This document shows, piece after piece, positions 54,445 through 62,428 of a DNA stretch of 64,000 nt. The stretch covers positions 153,369 to 217,368 of the forward strand of contig NZ_JADNRA010000031.1 in the NCBI RefSeq assembly GCF_015709525.1, read 5' to 3'. The DNA is from Methylocystis sp. L43 (GTDB lineage Bacteria > Pseudomonadota > Alphaproteobacteria > Rhizobiales > Beijerinckiaceae). The notes beneath the pieces were generated by a model that saw only the letters and a list, made by a program, of their open reading frames with translations, was not told where the DNA came from and did not search any database. A program made the translations under genes and the position numbers. Every line of letters begins with the position of its first letter. The stretch's first letter is position 1.

Positions 54445-56844
54445 TCAGTAGGTGATCTTCACGCCCCCATAGACGCCGAGCGGCGGCCCCAGCGAGACCA
54501 TGCGCGGATTGTTGAAGGCGAGGAAGGAGATGTCATTCGTGTCGAAAAACGTGCCGAAGCTGCGCGCTCGGGTGTTGGTGACATTTTCGAGCAGGCCGTA
54601 GACCTGGATGTTCGGGCCAAGCTGATACGACGTGCGAAGATTGAGAATGCCGTATGACGGCAGCCTTCCGGCGAGGTTGATTTCGTCGCCGCGAATATAC
54701 GGACCGGAAGAATATTGAAAGTCGGCGCCGACTTTCCACAGCGGGGTCACGGCGAAATCAATTCCGGTCTTGAATCGGTGACGCGGCACTGAGGTCAGAT
54801 TTGCGCCGGGCGTTACCAGGATGGAGCCGCCGGTGCCAAAAGTCCCGGTCAGCGGATTATCGGGGGCGCCGAGCACGATCGTCGAGCGGAACGTCGCGTC
54901 CGTGTGCGTATAGTTCAAAAAGGCGTTCACCCTTTCGGTCGTGTAGCGGAAGGACGATTCGACGCCTTGGCGTAGGGTCGTGCCAGCGTTGGTGAAATAG
55001 CCACGGCCGTTGATCGCGCTCGGCACGCTCAGAATGTCATTGAAGCTATAGGTGCGAAAGACGCCAAGGCTCCAGTTGAGATTGCCGGGCAGCGCATCGG
55101 CATAGGCCGGCAGGACCGTTGGAACGGCAAGATCTCCCCGAAAGCCCGCTTCGATCGTTTGCGCCTCCACCTGCTTCAGCGGCGGATCGGCGACGAGGAA
55201 GTTGTCGATAAGACAGGGCCGGTTGGGATCGGCGCAGCCGAGTTCGAGCGGCGTTGGCGCGCGGTTCGCCTCGGAGTAGCTGGCGTAGGCGGAGACGTTC
55301 GGCAGTATTTTGTAGGTCAGGCCCGCGACAGGATTGATGCGGGTGAAAACGCCATTGCCGTTCAGCGTCGTGCCTCTCATGTCGTAGAGCGCGATGTTGG
55401 CGCGGTTGAAGCGCGCGCCCGCTGTGACCTTTAGATCGTCGGTCAAATCCAGCGAGTCGAGCGCATAGACGCCGAGATAATCGTTCGCCGCGCGCACAGA
55501 GACGCTGGAGATGCCGGTCGCCTGCTCTTCGACGATGTAGCCGAAGCCGCCGACGACGAGATTGGGCTGAATGATCCCCAGTTCCTCATTGGCGGAGAAG
55601 GCGGTCCAACCATGATCGTAGCTGACGCCAAAGGTGATCTTGTTGTGGAAGCCGAAATAGAGATCGTCGTTCGTGACCTGCACCGTGCCGCCGACGGTGC
55701 GCGAACGCGTCCAGGTTCTATCGATCGCCCCCAGAGCGACCTGCCCGTTGAAAAAATTGGGGATGTTTGTGTCGCCGGCGTCGCTCTCGCAGAGCGATTC
55801 GTCGACTTCGCATTCGAATTCGGTCGTATTGCCGTCGACCCTCGCCTGATCGAAGGCGCGGTAATGCATGTCGCCAAAGAGCTTCCAGGTCGGCGTCGCC
55901 TGAAACACGCCATTGATGTCGAACATCGAGAGCGTGTTCTTGATTGTCTGCGGCGTGGTGAACACCGCGCTTTCGTCGAGATTGGTGAGATCGACCGGCG
56001 CCGGCCCGGAAACGCCGAACTTGTTATTGGCGAGCGTCACATTGGCGTGGATCTCGCCGCTCTCGCCGCGGTAGCCGACATCGCCATAGAAGCGCTTGAT
56101 GTGCGCGCCAGAAAACTGGCGGTAGCCGTCGTCGCCTAGCGCCTCCATCGCCATGTAGGTGGCGAACGGCCCAGAGATGAGACCGTGCTGCATGGATGCT
56201 TGGCGACGGCCGCGGCTGCCGAAGCGCCCGTCGAGTTCGAAACCCTGCCAAGTGAAGCCGTTTTTCATGTCGAGCGTGACGGCGCCGCCGATGGCGTTGA
56301 GGCCGAACAGCGGGTTGCCGGTGACAAGCGTAAAGCGATCAATCGCAACGCTCGGGATCATGTCCCAGTAGACGTTGTCGCCCCAGGCTTCGTTGATGCG
56401 AATGCCGTTCTGATAAACGGCGAGGCCTTGCGGCGTTCCGGCGATGGGCGAGGCGACGAAGCCGCGGAAATCGATTTCCGGCAGGAACGGGCCGCCCGCT
56501 ACGTCATTGACGGTGACGCCGGGCGCCTGACGAACGAGATTCTCCGGGAGATTGAACGCGCGCGTGTTCTGCAGCTCATTGCCGGTGATCGTGTAGGTCG
56601 CCGCTGGAACAGCGTAACGCACGATGGGAGACGCCGGCGGAGCAGGCGTCGCGGGCGCTGACGTCACCGACGCCCGACCCGCCGGCGCGCGCTGGGTGGA
56701 GGGCGTCGTCTGAACAGGCGGCCGCGCGCTCGAACGCAGAGGCGCGCCTCCCACTTCGATCGTCGGCAGCGCCTGCTGCGCGCGGGCTGTTGTGGCGAGA
56801 GACGCGCAAAGAGCGATGAGCGAGACCTGCTTGACGTAGCGCAT
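54445..56844 (-). CDS. lutH: TonB-dependent receptor, probable lanthanide-complex receptor
   Basis: A 799-residue outer-membrane receptor: signal peptide (SLIALCASLATTARAQ), a Pro/Ala/Thr-rich linker (about 30-75), a plug domain (NLPENLVRQAPGVTVNDVAGG, EIDFRGF, QNGIRINEAWGDNVYWDMIP, NPLFGLNAIGGAV) and a 22-strand-type barrel ending in GGVKITY with a terminal aromatic residue. No standard siderophore-receptor context is present; instead lanM and the lut-type ABC genes follow on the same strand, as for LutH of Methylobacterium, so uptake of lanthanide chelates is the best inference. AGGGCT precedes ATG 56844. The first gene of the cluster; a palindrome lies in its upstream region. Confidence 0.85.
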   Translation of the reverse strand: MRYVKQVSLIALCASLATTARAQQALPTIEVGGAPLRSSARPPVQTTPSTQRAPAGRASVTSAPATPAPPASPIVRYAVPAATYTITGNELQNTRAFNLPENLVRQAPGVTVNDVAGGPFLPEIDFRGFVASPIAGTPQGLAVYQNGIRINEAWGDNVYWDMIPSVAIDRFTLVTGNPLFGLNAIGGAVTLDMKNGFTWQGFELDGRFGSRGRRQASMQHGLISGPFATYMAMEALGDDGYRQFSGAHIKRFYGDVGYRGESGEIHANVTLANNKFGVSGPAPVDLTNLDESAVFTTPQTIKNTLSMFDINGVFQATPTWKLFGDMHYRAFDQARVDGNTTEFECEVDESLCESDAGDTNIPNFFNGQVALGAIDRTWTRSRTVGGTVQVTNDDLYFGFHNKITFGVSYDHGWTAFSANEELGIIQPNLVVGGFGYIVEEQATGISSVSVRAANDYLGVYALDSLDLTDDLKVTAGARFNRANIALYDMRGTTLNGNGVFTRINPVAGLTYKILPNVSAYASYSEANRAPTPLELGCADPNRPCLIDNFLVADPPLKQVEAQTIEAGFRGDLAVPTVLPAYADALPGNLNWSLGVFRTYSFNDILSVPSAINGRGYFTNAGTTLRQGVESSFRYTTERVNAFLNYTHTDATFRSTIVLGAPDNPLTGTFGTGGSILVTPGANLTSVPRHRFKTGIDFAVTPLWKVGADFQYSSGPYIRGDEINLAGRLPSYGILNLRTSYQLGPNIQVYGLLENVTNTRARSFGTFFDTNDISFLAFNNPRMVSLGPPLGVYGGVKITY

Positions 56845-56928
56845 TGAGAGCCCTGGAACATTCAATCCTGTCGAACGACTTATAGCTATGAGGCTCGCGG
56901 CCGGTAGTGGCGCAAGGCGACAAACCGG

Positions 56929-56940
56929 CAATATTTCCCG
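56929..56940. promoter_or_regulatory. Half-site copy of the ATATTTCCCG motif
   Basis: CAATATTTCCCG repeats the right half of the palindrome at 57003-57023, exactly 80 bp closer to the receptor gene. Confidence 0.5.
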
Positions 56941-57002
56941 TCTGTTGCGCGACGGCTACACTTCTGAAAAATAACGGAAAACTTCGGACATGGTCCCGTA
57001 TA

Positions 57003-57023
57003 AGTCGGGAATATTTCCCGACT
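57003..57023. promoter_or_regulatory. Putative operator, 9-bp inverted arms
   Basis: AGTCGGGAA and TTCCCGACT flank TAT. It lies 159 bp upstream of the receptor start codon, an arrangement fitting a dimeric regulator of the lanthanide-uptake cluster. The regulator is unknown. Confidence 0.55.
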
Positions 57024-57140
57024 CGTCGGCAAAGGCGGATGGCCATCGGTCATCCGACTGCGAATATCGTCATCGACGCCCGATCTCCGCGCGTCGAACA
57101 CGCTGGCTCGCAGGCGTTTGTTGGCTCGGCGCGGATCGGG

Positions 57141-57911
57141 TTAAGTCGCCGCCGAAACGTCTGTGGTTTTTCGGCGCAAGGGTAGGCTCGCGATCAGCAC
57201 CGCAAGTATTCCGGTCACGAAAATCCCGTCGAACGTTCCTGCGCCGCCAAACGAGACGATCGGCGTCCCGATGCCCTCTATCTTATCAAGATTGAGTAAG
57301 TCAGCGCCGATGAGCGTGCCGAGACTGCCGCTGACATAGGCGACTGGCGCAGCGAAATCGCGCGACAGCAAAATCGCGAGAGCCGCCGACAACAACGGCG
57401 GCGCCAGGATCGGCACGCTAATGCCGGCGCCGGGCACAATCCGCGCAAAGTAATGGACAACCACAGCGACGATCGCCGTCGCAAGCGCCGCCACGATCCA
57501 GATGCGATTGCGGGCGAGCAGATAGATCGAAAGAAACAGGGGAATAATGGCTCCGCCGACATTGACCGCCAATACCATTCCCGGCCAGTCGACGACCTCT
57601 GGGACGACATAGCGCCTCCCGAAAAAGTCGATCATCTCTTGAGGAACGACGCGTTCGTCGGCGAAGTGCATGATCGGAATGTTCACATAGCTTCCCAGAA
57701 GCGATGCGAAGAGGAGGAGCGTCGCATATTTGGAGCTCAGGCCTATGCGGCCGAAAGCATAGCGAAGCACGCCAAACTGAATCAGCAGGAACAGCGCGAT
57801 GAGCGCGCCCGTGAAGACCGCGTAGAGGATGGGCGGCAGCGGGAGATAGTCAACATGTTGTGAGTACACGCGCCACCCCATGAATGCGGTGCGTCGACCG
57901 TTAAGCCGCAT
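57141..57911 (-). CDS. DUF1614-like multi-pass membrane protein
   Basis: A 256-residue inner-membrane protein with about seven helices. Characteristic stretches are LLGSYVNIPIMHF, VLAVNVGGAIIPLFLSIYLL, RIVPGAGISVP, and GTLIGADLLNLDKI followed by SFGGAGTFDGIFVTGILAVL, which fit the DUF1614 family. No biochemical role is known. It lies upstream of the lanthanide cluster on the same strand, separated from it by about 300 bp. The exact start is uncertain; ATG 57881 is an alternative. Confidence 0.72.
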   Translation of the reverse strand: MRLNGRRTAFMGWRVYSQHVDYLPLPPILYAVFTGALIALFLLIQFGVLRYAFGRIGLSSKYATLLLFASLLGSYVNIPIMHFADERVVPQEMIDFFGRRYVVPEVVDWPGMVLAVNVGGAIIPLFLSIYLLARNRIWIVAALATAIVAVVVHYFARIVPGAGISVPILAPPLLSAALAILLSRDFAAPVAYVSGSLGTLIGADLLNLDKIEGIGTPIVSFGGAGTFDGIFVTGILAVLIASLPLRRKTTDVSAAT

Positions 57912-58194
57912 ATAGGGGCGACGCGATGCGAGTCGAGTTGAGTTGAGTCTCAGTTAGGCGAAGGGCCGAGCAGAAGCGAGACGGAACGCGCTTGACCCTC
58001 ACGGTGGCGCAGGCGGCGCCAGCCTGACAGGAGCCGATGATCGCTCGACCTAAATTTTGGCGCGATCTTCAAATTTCTGGCGGACAGCACAGTTACGCGA
58101 TGTCGGCCGCGAGGTTCGAGCGATGATGCCGGCAGTCGAAGCGGAGCCTTGCGCATGGCCGCATCTTGCGCGGCAAAGATTGAGGAGAATGCCG

Positions 58195-58560
58195 GTGATC
58201 GAACAGCTCTCGAACTTTCCCGAGAACGTCGTTGCGATCGTCTGCAGGGGACGCGTGACGAAGGCGGATTATGACGCGGTTCTTGTGCCGGCGGTCCGAG
58301 ATGCGCTCAAGAAACACGACAAGGTCAGGATCTATTACGAAATCGCACCTGATTTTTCGGGATTTGATCCGGGCGCGATCTGGGAGGACTTTAGGGTTGG
58401 AATGGAGCATCTCACGCGGTGGGAGCGGGTCGCGCTTGTCACGGACGTTGAGTGGATCAAGCAAACGATGCAGTTTTTCAGCTTCATGATGCCCGGCGAC
58501 ATGAAGGCGTTTCCGACCGCGCAAGCCGATGAGGCGCGCGACTGGATTGTCGCTCAGTGA
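58195..58560 (+). CDS. SpoIIAA/STAS-like protein
   Basis: A 121-residue protein of the SpoIIAA-like family: IEQLSNFPENVVAIVCRGRVTKADYD, IYYEIAPDFSGFDPGAIWEDF, WERVALVTDVEWIKQTM and ARDWI at the end. These proteins have a STAS-like fold and are common in proteobacteria with no settled role. GTG 58195 is preferred because GAGGAG lies seven bases upstream and it gives the usual MIEQL start; ATG 58189 is one base from that site. It overlaps the convergent kinase gene by seven bases. Confidence 0.8.
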   Translation: MIEQLSNFPENVVAIVCRGRVTKADYDAVLVPAVRDALKKHDKVRIYYEIAPDFSGFDPGAIWEDFRVGMEHLTRWERVALVTDVEWIKQTMQFFSFMMPGDMKAFPTAQADEARDWIVAQ

Positions 58561-59885
58561 CGCGCCGCTCCGCCCTCGCGCATCGGCAGCGACGCGGTTA
58601 GCCGCGCGCCGCCCCCGGCGTCGTTCGCAAGCGCGAGCGTGCCGCCGAGCGCGCCGACTCGTTCGCCCATGCCGCGCAAACCGAGACCGCTTGAAGACGG
58701 AGAACGAGCCGCTTGGAGACCTGCCCCGTTGTCCCGCACGACGATATGCAATGCGCCCGTCGATCGCTTGACGACGACCTCGACCCGATTGGCGCCCGAA
58801 TGCTTTAACGCATTGGCGAGCGCTTCCTGCACGATGCGATAGGCGGTCAGCGCGGTCGCCTCCTCGATGTCCCCGGAGGCGCCGTCCAGCGACAGCGCGA
58901 TGGCGACCTTCGGATTGGCGTCGCGCCAGCCTTGCGCGAGCGCCTGTAAGGCGTCGCCAAGCCCCATCTCCTCAAGGGCGGCGGGACGCAGCCGGCCCAG
59001 AATGCGCCTGTTGACCTGTTGCAGAGCGGCGATCTGCGCGTCGATGCGGGCGCAATCTTCGGCCAGACGCGCCGGCTCGACCCCAGGGGCGGCGGCCCGG
59101 CGCGCCAATGCGCCGACGCCGGCGCGCACGGTGAACAGAAAAGGGCCGATCTCGTCATGCAGGTCGCGCGCGATGTCTTTTCGCTCTTCGTCCTGCACAT
59201 GGATCATGCGCCGCACGAGCCGGCGATTTTCTTCGTCGAGCCGTTGCAGCGTTGCGGCCAGCGCGTTGATCCGTTCGGCGATGATGACGAACTCCGGAGA
59301 GCCATCGGCGGGAACGCGCATCGAATGTTCGCCGCGCTCGAGACGCTGCAGCCCCTCCGCGAGCGTGGCGACCGGACGCAGCGTTCGTGACACGGCGAGC
59401 GAAACGAGGGCGAAGGCGGCGACGGCGATTCCCGCGCCGCCGATCGCGAGCCAAACGATCTCCTGCCAAATCTCGGCGATCTCATCCGCGGGATTGGGGG
59501 CGATCATGATCGCGGCGCCGTGGCCGGTTTCGATCCGGGTCACGGCGGCGTTCGGCAGCACGAGCCGGGTGAACCACTGCGGCGCGCGGTCGACGTCCTC
59601 CCGCGCGGGCGTCTCCTCTCCGGCGAGCATGACGCGCACATGGCGCAGCCGCCGCGCGTCGGATAGCAGTCGCGCGATCTCCGCCTGCGGGTCTGGCGCG
59701 GCGTCAAGCCGGGTTAGCGTCGCTTCGACCAGATCGCGCGCGAGGCGCGTCGCGCCGTCGGCCTCGGCGCGAACGCGCGCGCCCGCATGCAATACGAGCA
59801 GGCCGACGCCGAGCGCCAGTCCCAGCGCGAGCACGACGCCGAGCAGCAGCGACAGGCGAAGGCGAAGCGAGAGCCTTCGGAGCAT
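58554..59885 (-). CDS. Sensor histidine kinase, NarX/DegS type
   Basis: A 443-residue membrane kinase: a first helix (LRLSLLLGVVLALGLALGVGLLVL), a periplasmic domain of about 110 residues, a second helix (WLAIGGAGIAVAAFALVSLAV), a HAMP segment, then a HisKA_3 domain with DIARDLHDEIGPFLFTVRAG (His phosphorylation site) and an HATPase domain (EALANALKHSGANR, GLGLRGMGERVGALGG). It is divergent from a LuxR-type response regulator 102 bp away, its likely partner. The stimulus is unknown, but the position between the lanthanide cluster and pqqA is suggestive. Confidence 0.9.
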   Translation of the reverse strand: MLRRLSLRLRLSLLLGVVLALGLALGVGLLVLHAGARVRAEADGATRLARDLVEATLTRLDAAPDPQAEIARLLSDARRLRHVRVMLAGEETPAREDVDRAPQWFTRLVLPNAAVTRIETGHGAAIMIAPNPADEIAEIWQEIVWLAIGGAGIAVAAFALVSLAVSRTLRPVATLAEGLQRLERGEHSMRVPADGSPEFVIIAERINALAATLQRLDEENRRLVRRMIHVQDEERKDIARDLHDEIGPFLFTVRAGVGALARRAAAPGVEPARLAEDCARIDAQIAALQQVNRRILGRLRPAALEEMGLGDALQALAQGWRDANPKVAIALSLDGASGDIEEATALTAYRIVQEALANALKHSGANRVEVVVKRSTGALHIVVRDNGAGLQAARSPSSSGLGLRGMGERVGALGGTLALANDAGGGARLTASLPMREGGAARH

Positions 59886-59987
59886 GGGCCAATTCTCTAG
59901 AGAAGCGTGCGGCTTTACGAAAGGCCCCAATGCCGGCAATGTCAGGCTTACCGCTAAAGCAGTCTAGTTTGTGGAGCCATCTCGAAT

Positions 59988-60608
59988 ATGCGCGTTCTTA
60001 TCGTCGACGACCATCCGATCATCGTTTCCGGCTGCGCGGCGATGCTCGCCGGCGAAGGCGACATCGACGTCGTCGACGCGCGAGACGCCGAGACGGGTCT
60101 TGCCGTCTTCGCGGCGCAAAAGCCCGACGTGACCGTCGTCGACATCGGCCTGCCGGGGGTTTCGGGATTTGAGTTGACGCGGCGGATTCTCGAAGCTGAT
60201 CCGCAGGCCCGCATCGTCGTCTTCAGCATGAACGACGATCCGATCTTCGCGGCGCGCGCGATTCAGATGGGCGCCAAAGGCTATGTGACGAAGAACGACG
60301 ATCCCTATCTCTTGCTGACGGCGGTGCGCGAGGTTGCGTCCGGCGGCGTATTTCTCATGCCCAAAATCGCCAATCGGCTCGCCTTCGAAAAGAGCGGCGC
60401 GGCGACCAGTCCGCTCTCCGCGTTGACGGCGCGCGAACTGGAGATTTTGCGAATGCTCGGACGCGGGCTCGGGATGGCCGAGATCGCCGATGCGACTCAA
60501 GTCTCCTACAAGACGATCGCTAACAGCTGCTCGATCATGAAACGAAAGCTTGGCGCCCGCACGCCGATGGAGCTGATGCGCATCGCGCTCGAACACAAGC
60601 TGACCTGA
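59988..60608 (+). CDS. NarL/LuxR-family response regulator
   Basis: A 206-residue regulator with a receiver domain (VLIVDDHPIIVSG; phospho-acceptor Asp in VVDIGLPGVSG; Lys in GYVTKND) and a C-terminal LuxR helix-turn-helix (LTARELEILRMLGRGLGMAEIAD, VSYKTIANSCSIMKRKLGA). It forms a divergent pair with the histidine kinase gene at 58554-59885. Target genes are not known; nearby candidates are the lanthanide cluster, pqqA and the peroxidase gene. Confidence 0.92.
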   Translation: MRVLIVDDHPIIVSGCAAMLAGEGDIDVVDARDAETGLAVFAAQKPDVTVVDIGLPGVSGFELTRRILEADPQARIVVFSMNDDPIFAARAIQMGAKGYVTKNDDPYLLLTAVREVASGGVFLMPKIANRLAFEKSGAATSPLSALTARELEILRMLGRGLGMAEIADATQVSYKTIANSCSIMKRKLGARTPMELMRIALEHKLT

Positions 60609-60806
60609 GAGGCGCGCATTCACCCTCCCCTCGAGGGGGAGGGTCGGCGCGAAGCGCCGGGGTGGGGTGGAGCAGGGTCGCAAGTCCTCGCAGTTGAGTT
60701 CGGGAGGCGACATGCATTCTTTTCTTAGATGGCTTTTGCGTCGTCACCCCACCCCGCATTGCTTCGCAATGCGACCCTCCCCCTCAAGGGGAGGGTGCGT
60801 CCACGC
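60609..60806. repeat. Paired GC-rich hairpins between convergent genes
   Basis: ACCCTCCCCTCGAGGGGGAGGGT at about 60621-60643 and ACCCTCCCCCTCAAGGGGAGGGT near the right end are each self-complementary. The two halves are also inverted copies of each other (GGGGTGGGGTGG against CCACCCCACCCC-type sequence). They probably end transcription from both sides and are related in style to the elements at 43.5 and 52.0 kb. Confidence 0.75.
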
Positions 60807-61844
60807 CTACTTTCCTTGTGCGTCCGGATAGGGCTCCGGCGCAGAATAATTCGGCGGAACCGGACCGGTCAGCGCGCCGAGAAAGGCGACAATGTCGGCG
60901 GCGTCCTTCTCCGACAGATCCTGCCCGAGCTGCGTCTTGCCCATGATTTTGACGGCTTTCGTCAGGTCCGCGACCGACCCGTCGTGAAAATAGGGCGCCG
61001 TCTGCGCGACGTTGCGCAGACTCGCAACCTTGAAGACAAAAAGGTCCGCGTCATTCTTGGTGACGTCCGCGCGACCTTTGTCCGGCGTCGTGACCCCTGT
61101 TTCTTTCCAGTAGTCGCTCACAACGCCAAATTTTTGGAAGGAATCGCCGCCGACGCCCGCGCCGTTGTGGCAAGAGGCGCAGCCAAGATCGATGAACTTG
61201 CGTAGCCCTGCTTGTTCTTGCATCGACAGCGCCGAAGCGTCGCCCGTGAGGAAGGCGTCGAATTTGGAGGGCGTCAGCAGCGTACGCTCGAAGGCGCCGA
61301 CCGCGACGCCCCAATTCTTCGAGTTGATTGGATCGTTGTCGCCGGGGAACGCCTTGGCGAAGGCGCCGGCGTAGGCGGGAACCGCCTTCAGCTTGCTCAT
61401 CGCCGTCGCCTGATCGGGATTGCCGAAGCTCGCGGGGCCGAGCAGCGATTTTTCCGCCTGATCCTCAAGTGACTCGCGCTCGCCGCGCCAATGCTGTTTG
61501 AAATTCAGCGCAGCGTTGAAGATCGACGGCGCGTTGCGCGGATTTTCCTTGCCGAACACGCCGATCGCCTTCGGCAGCCCGTCGCTCGCCTGTTTCTCCG
61601 GCAAATGGCAATGCGCGCAACTGACGTTGCCGTCCATCGACACGCGGTTTTCGAAAAACAACCGGCGACCAAGCTCGATTCGCGCCGCCGTTACCGAATC
61701 ATTGCCAGGGGAGGGAACGACGATCGGCTGGAAATTCTGTTTCACGTCCTCAAGAAGAGTCTTCGCGTTCGGAGGTTCCGCCTGGGCGCTCGCAGCGATG
61801 ATAAGGGGAGAGACGAGGGCGATGAGGAAAGAAGGCGCGCGCAA
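60807..61844 (-). CDS. Di-heme cytochrome c peroxidase/MauG-family protein, TTG start
   Basis: A 345-residue periplasmic protein with two c-type heme sites, CAHCH at 76-80 and CASCH at 222-226 region, plus RRLFFENRVSMDGNVS and NAPSIFNAALN blocks of the CcpA/MauG family. It would reduce peroxide with electrons from cytochrome c, or carry out a MauG-like oxidation. A TTG at 61844 is the best start: AGGAG lies seven bases upstream and it gives the signal peptide APSFLIALVSPLIIAASAQA. Longer ATG frames (to 62057) run antisense through pqqA and are not signal-like. Confidence 0.87.
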   Translation of the reverse strand: MRAPSFLIALVSPLIIAASAQAEPPNAKTLLEDVKQNFQPIVVPSPGNDSVTAARIELGRRLFFENRVSMDGNVSCAHCHLPEKQASDGLPKAIGVFGKENPRNAPSIFNAALNFKQHWRGERESLEDQAEKSLLGPASFGNPDQATAMSKLKAVPAYAGAFAKAFPGDNDPINSKNWGVAVGAFERTLLTPSKFDAFLTGDASALSMQEQAGLRKFIDLGCASCHNGAGVGGDSFQKFGVVSDYWKETGVTTPDKGRADVTKNDADLFVFKVASLRNVAQTAPYFHDGSVADLTKAVKIMGKTQLGQDLSEKDAADIVAFLGALTGPVPPNYSAPEPYPDAQGK

Positions 61845-61896
61845 GTCGACGCTCCTGTTCGCGGCCACTCGTTCGCCGACGCTGGCCAAAATGATT

Positions 61897-61953
61897 CGAG
61901 CCGGCAATACGAAAAGCGCAACCGCTGCGCGCAGCGCTCTTCTTGCCGGCTCG
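61897..61953. repeat. Large stem-loop between pqqA and the peroxidase gene
   Basis: Perfect 11-bp arms CGAGCCGGCAA (61897-61907) and TTGCCGGCTCG (61943-61953) enclose a second perfect palindrome CGCTGCGCGCAGCG (61923-61936). It lies about 50 bp after the pqqA stop on the minus strand, where a hairpin could stabilise pqqA mRNA or partly stop transcription. Confidence 0.75.
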
Positions 61954-62001
61954 ATTCGGGAATTCGTTGGCGCCTTCGACGAAGCGAAGGCCGCGCCGAA
62001 A

Positions 62002-62079
62002 TTAGATCTCGGCGGACTCGTAGCTGGTGATTTCCATGCCGACGCAAACTTCGACAATCACGGGAGTCGTCCAGGCCAT
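62002..62079 (-). CDS. pqqA: PqqA, precursor peptide of pyrroloquinoline quinone
   Basis: A 25-residue peptide, below usual ORF length limits. It starts MAWTTPVIVEVCVGMEI and ends TSYESAEI, with the conserved Glu and Tyr spaced as E-x3-Y (EITSY) that are cross-linked by PqqE to form PQQ. GGAGG lies six bases before the ATG. No pqqB, C, D or E gene is next to it in this window; the peroxidase gene follows on the same strand after a stem-loop. Several alphaproteobacterial methylotrophs have extra, separate pqqA copies, so this may be one of them. PQQ is the cofactor of MxaF and XoxF methanol dehydrogenases. Confidence 0.93.
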   Translation of the reverse strand: MAWTTPVIVEVCVGMEITSYESAEI

Positions 62080-62428
62080 TTTTTCCTCCGTATTAGGACT
62101 CTCTACGGCTCTGCCTGCTTATGTGGCGCGTCGCGCCCGCAGGTTTAAGCTCGGCGCAGCATTTAACATGATCGCCGCCGCTTCGCAAATGGGATGCGGC
62201 GCACAATGTCGGCCGCTTGCGGACGACAGCCGAACGCTTCTGTTGGGCCTCGAATGTAAATGACGCAGCCGAACGTCTCGACAGTCGCCGTGACGGCTGA
62301 TAGGCATAAGCAAAACGCGGGAGGAGCCGCCCGGCTCGGCGAGTAGGCGCTAAAAAACAAATGGATAGCGCTCACTTAGCCGTTAAGCTTTCGAGCTTGG
62401 CCAGGGCAGGTCGCAAATCGGGGTAGGA
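62080..62428. promoter_or_regulatory. 349-bp divergent region between pqqA and fhcB
   Basis: This spacer must hold the promoters of pqqA (minus) and of the fhc operon (plus). CAGCCGAACG occurs twice (about 62224 and 62267) and could be a binding site. No gene is seen. Confidence 0.5.

Larger units (their letters stand above)
56845..57140. promoter_or_regulatory. Upstream region of the lanthanide-transport cluster
   Basis: About 300 bp without a gene, between the receptor gene and the 3' end of the DUF1614-like gene. It holds a strong palindrome (57003-57023) and a half-site copy (56929-56940), and it must contain the promoter of the eight-gene cluster. Confidence 0.6.

Noticed and set aside
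61498..62263. Plus-strand frames crossing pqqA and the peroxidase 5' region
   Set aside because: They run antisense to pqqA and the peroxidase signal peptide and lack ribosome binding sites or protein-like composition.
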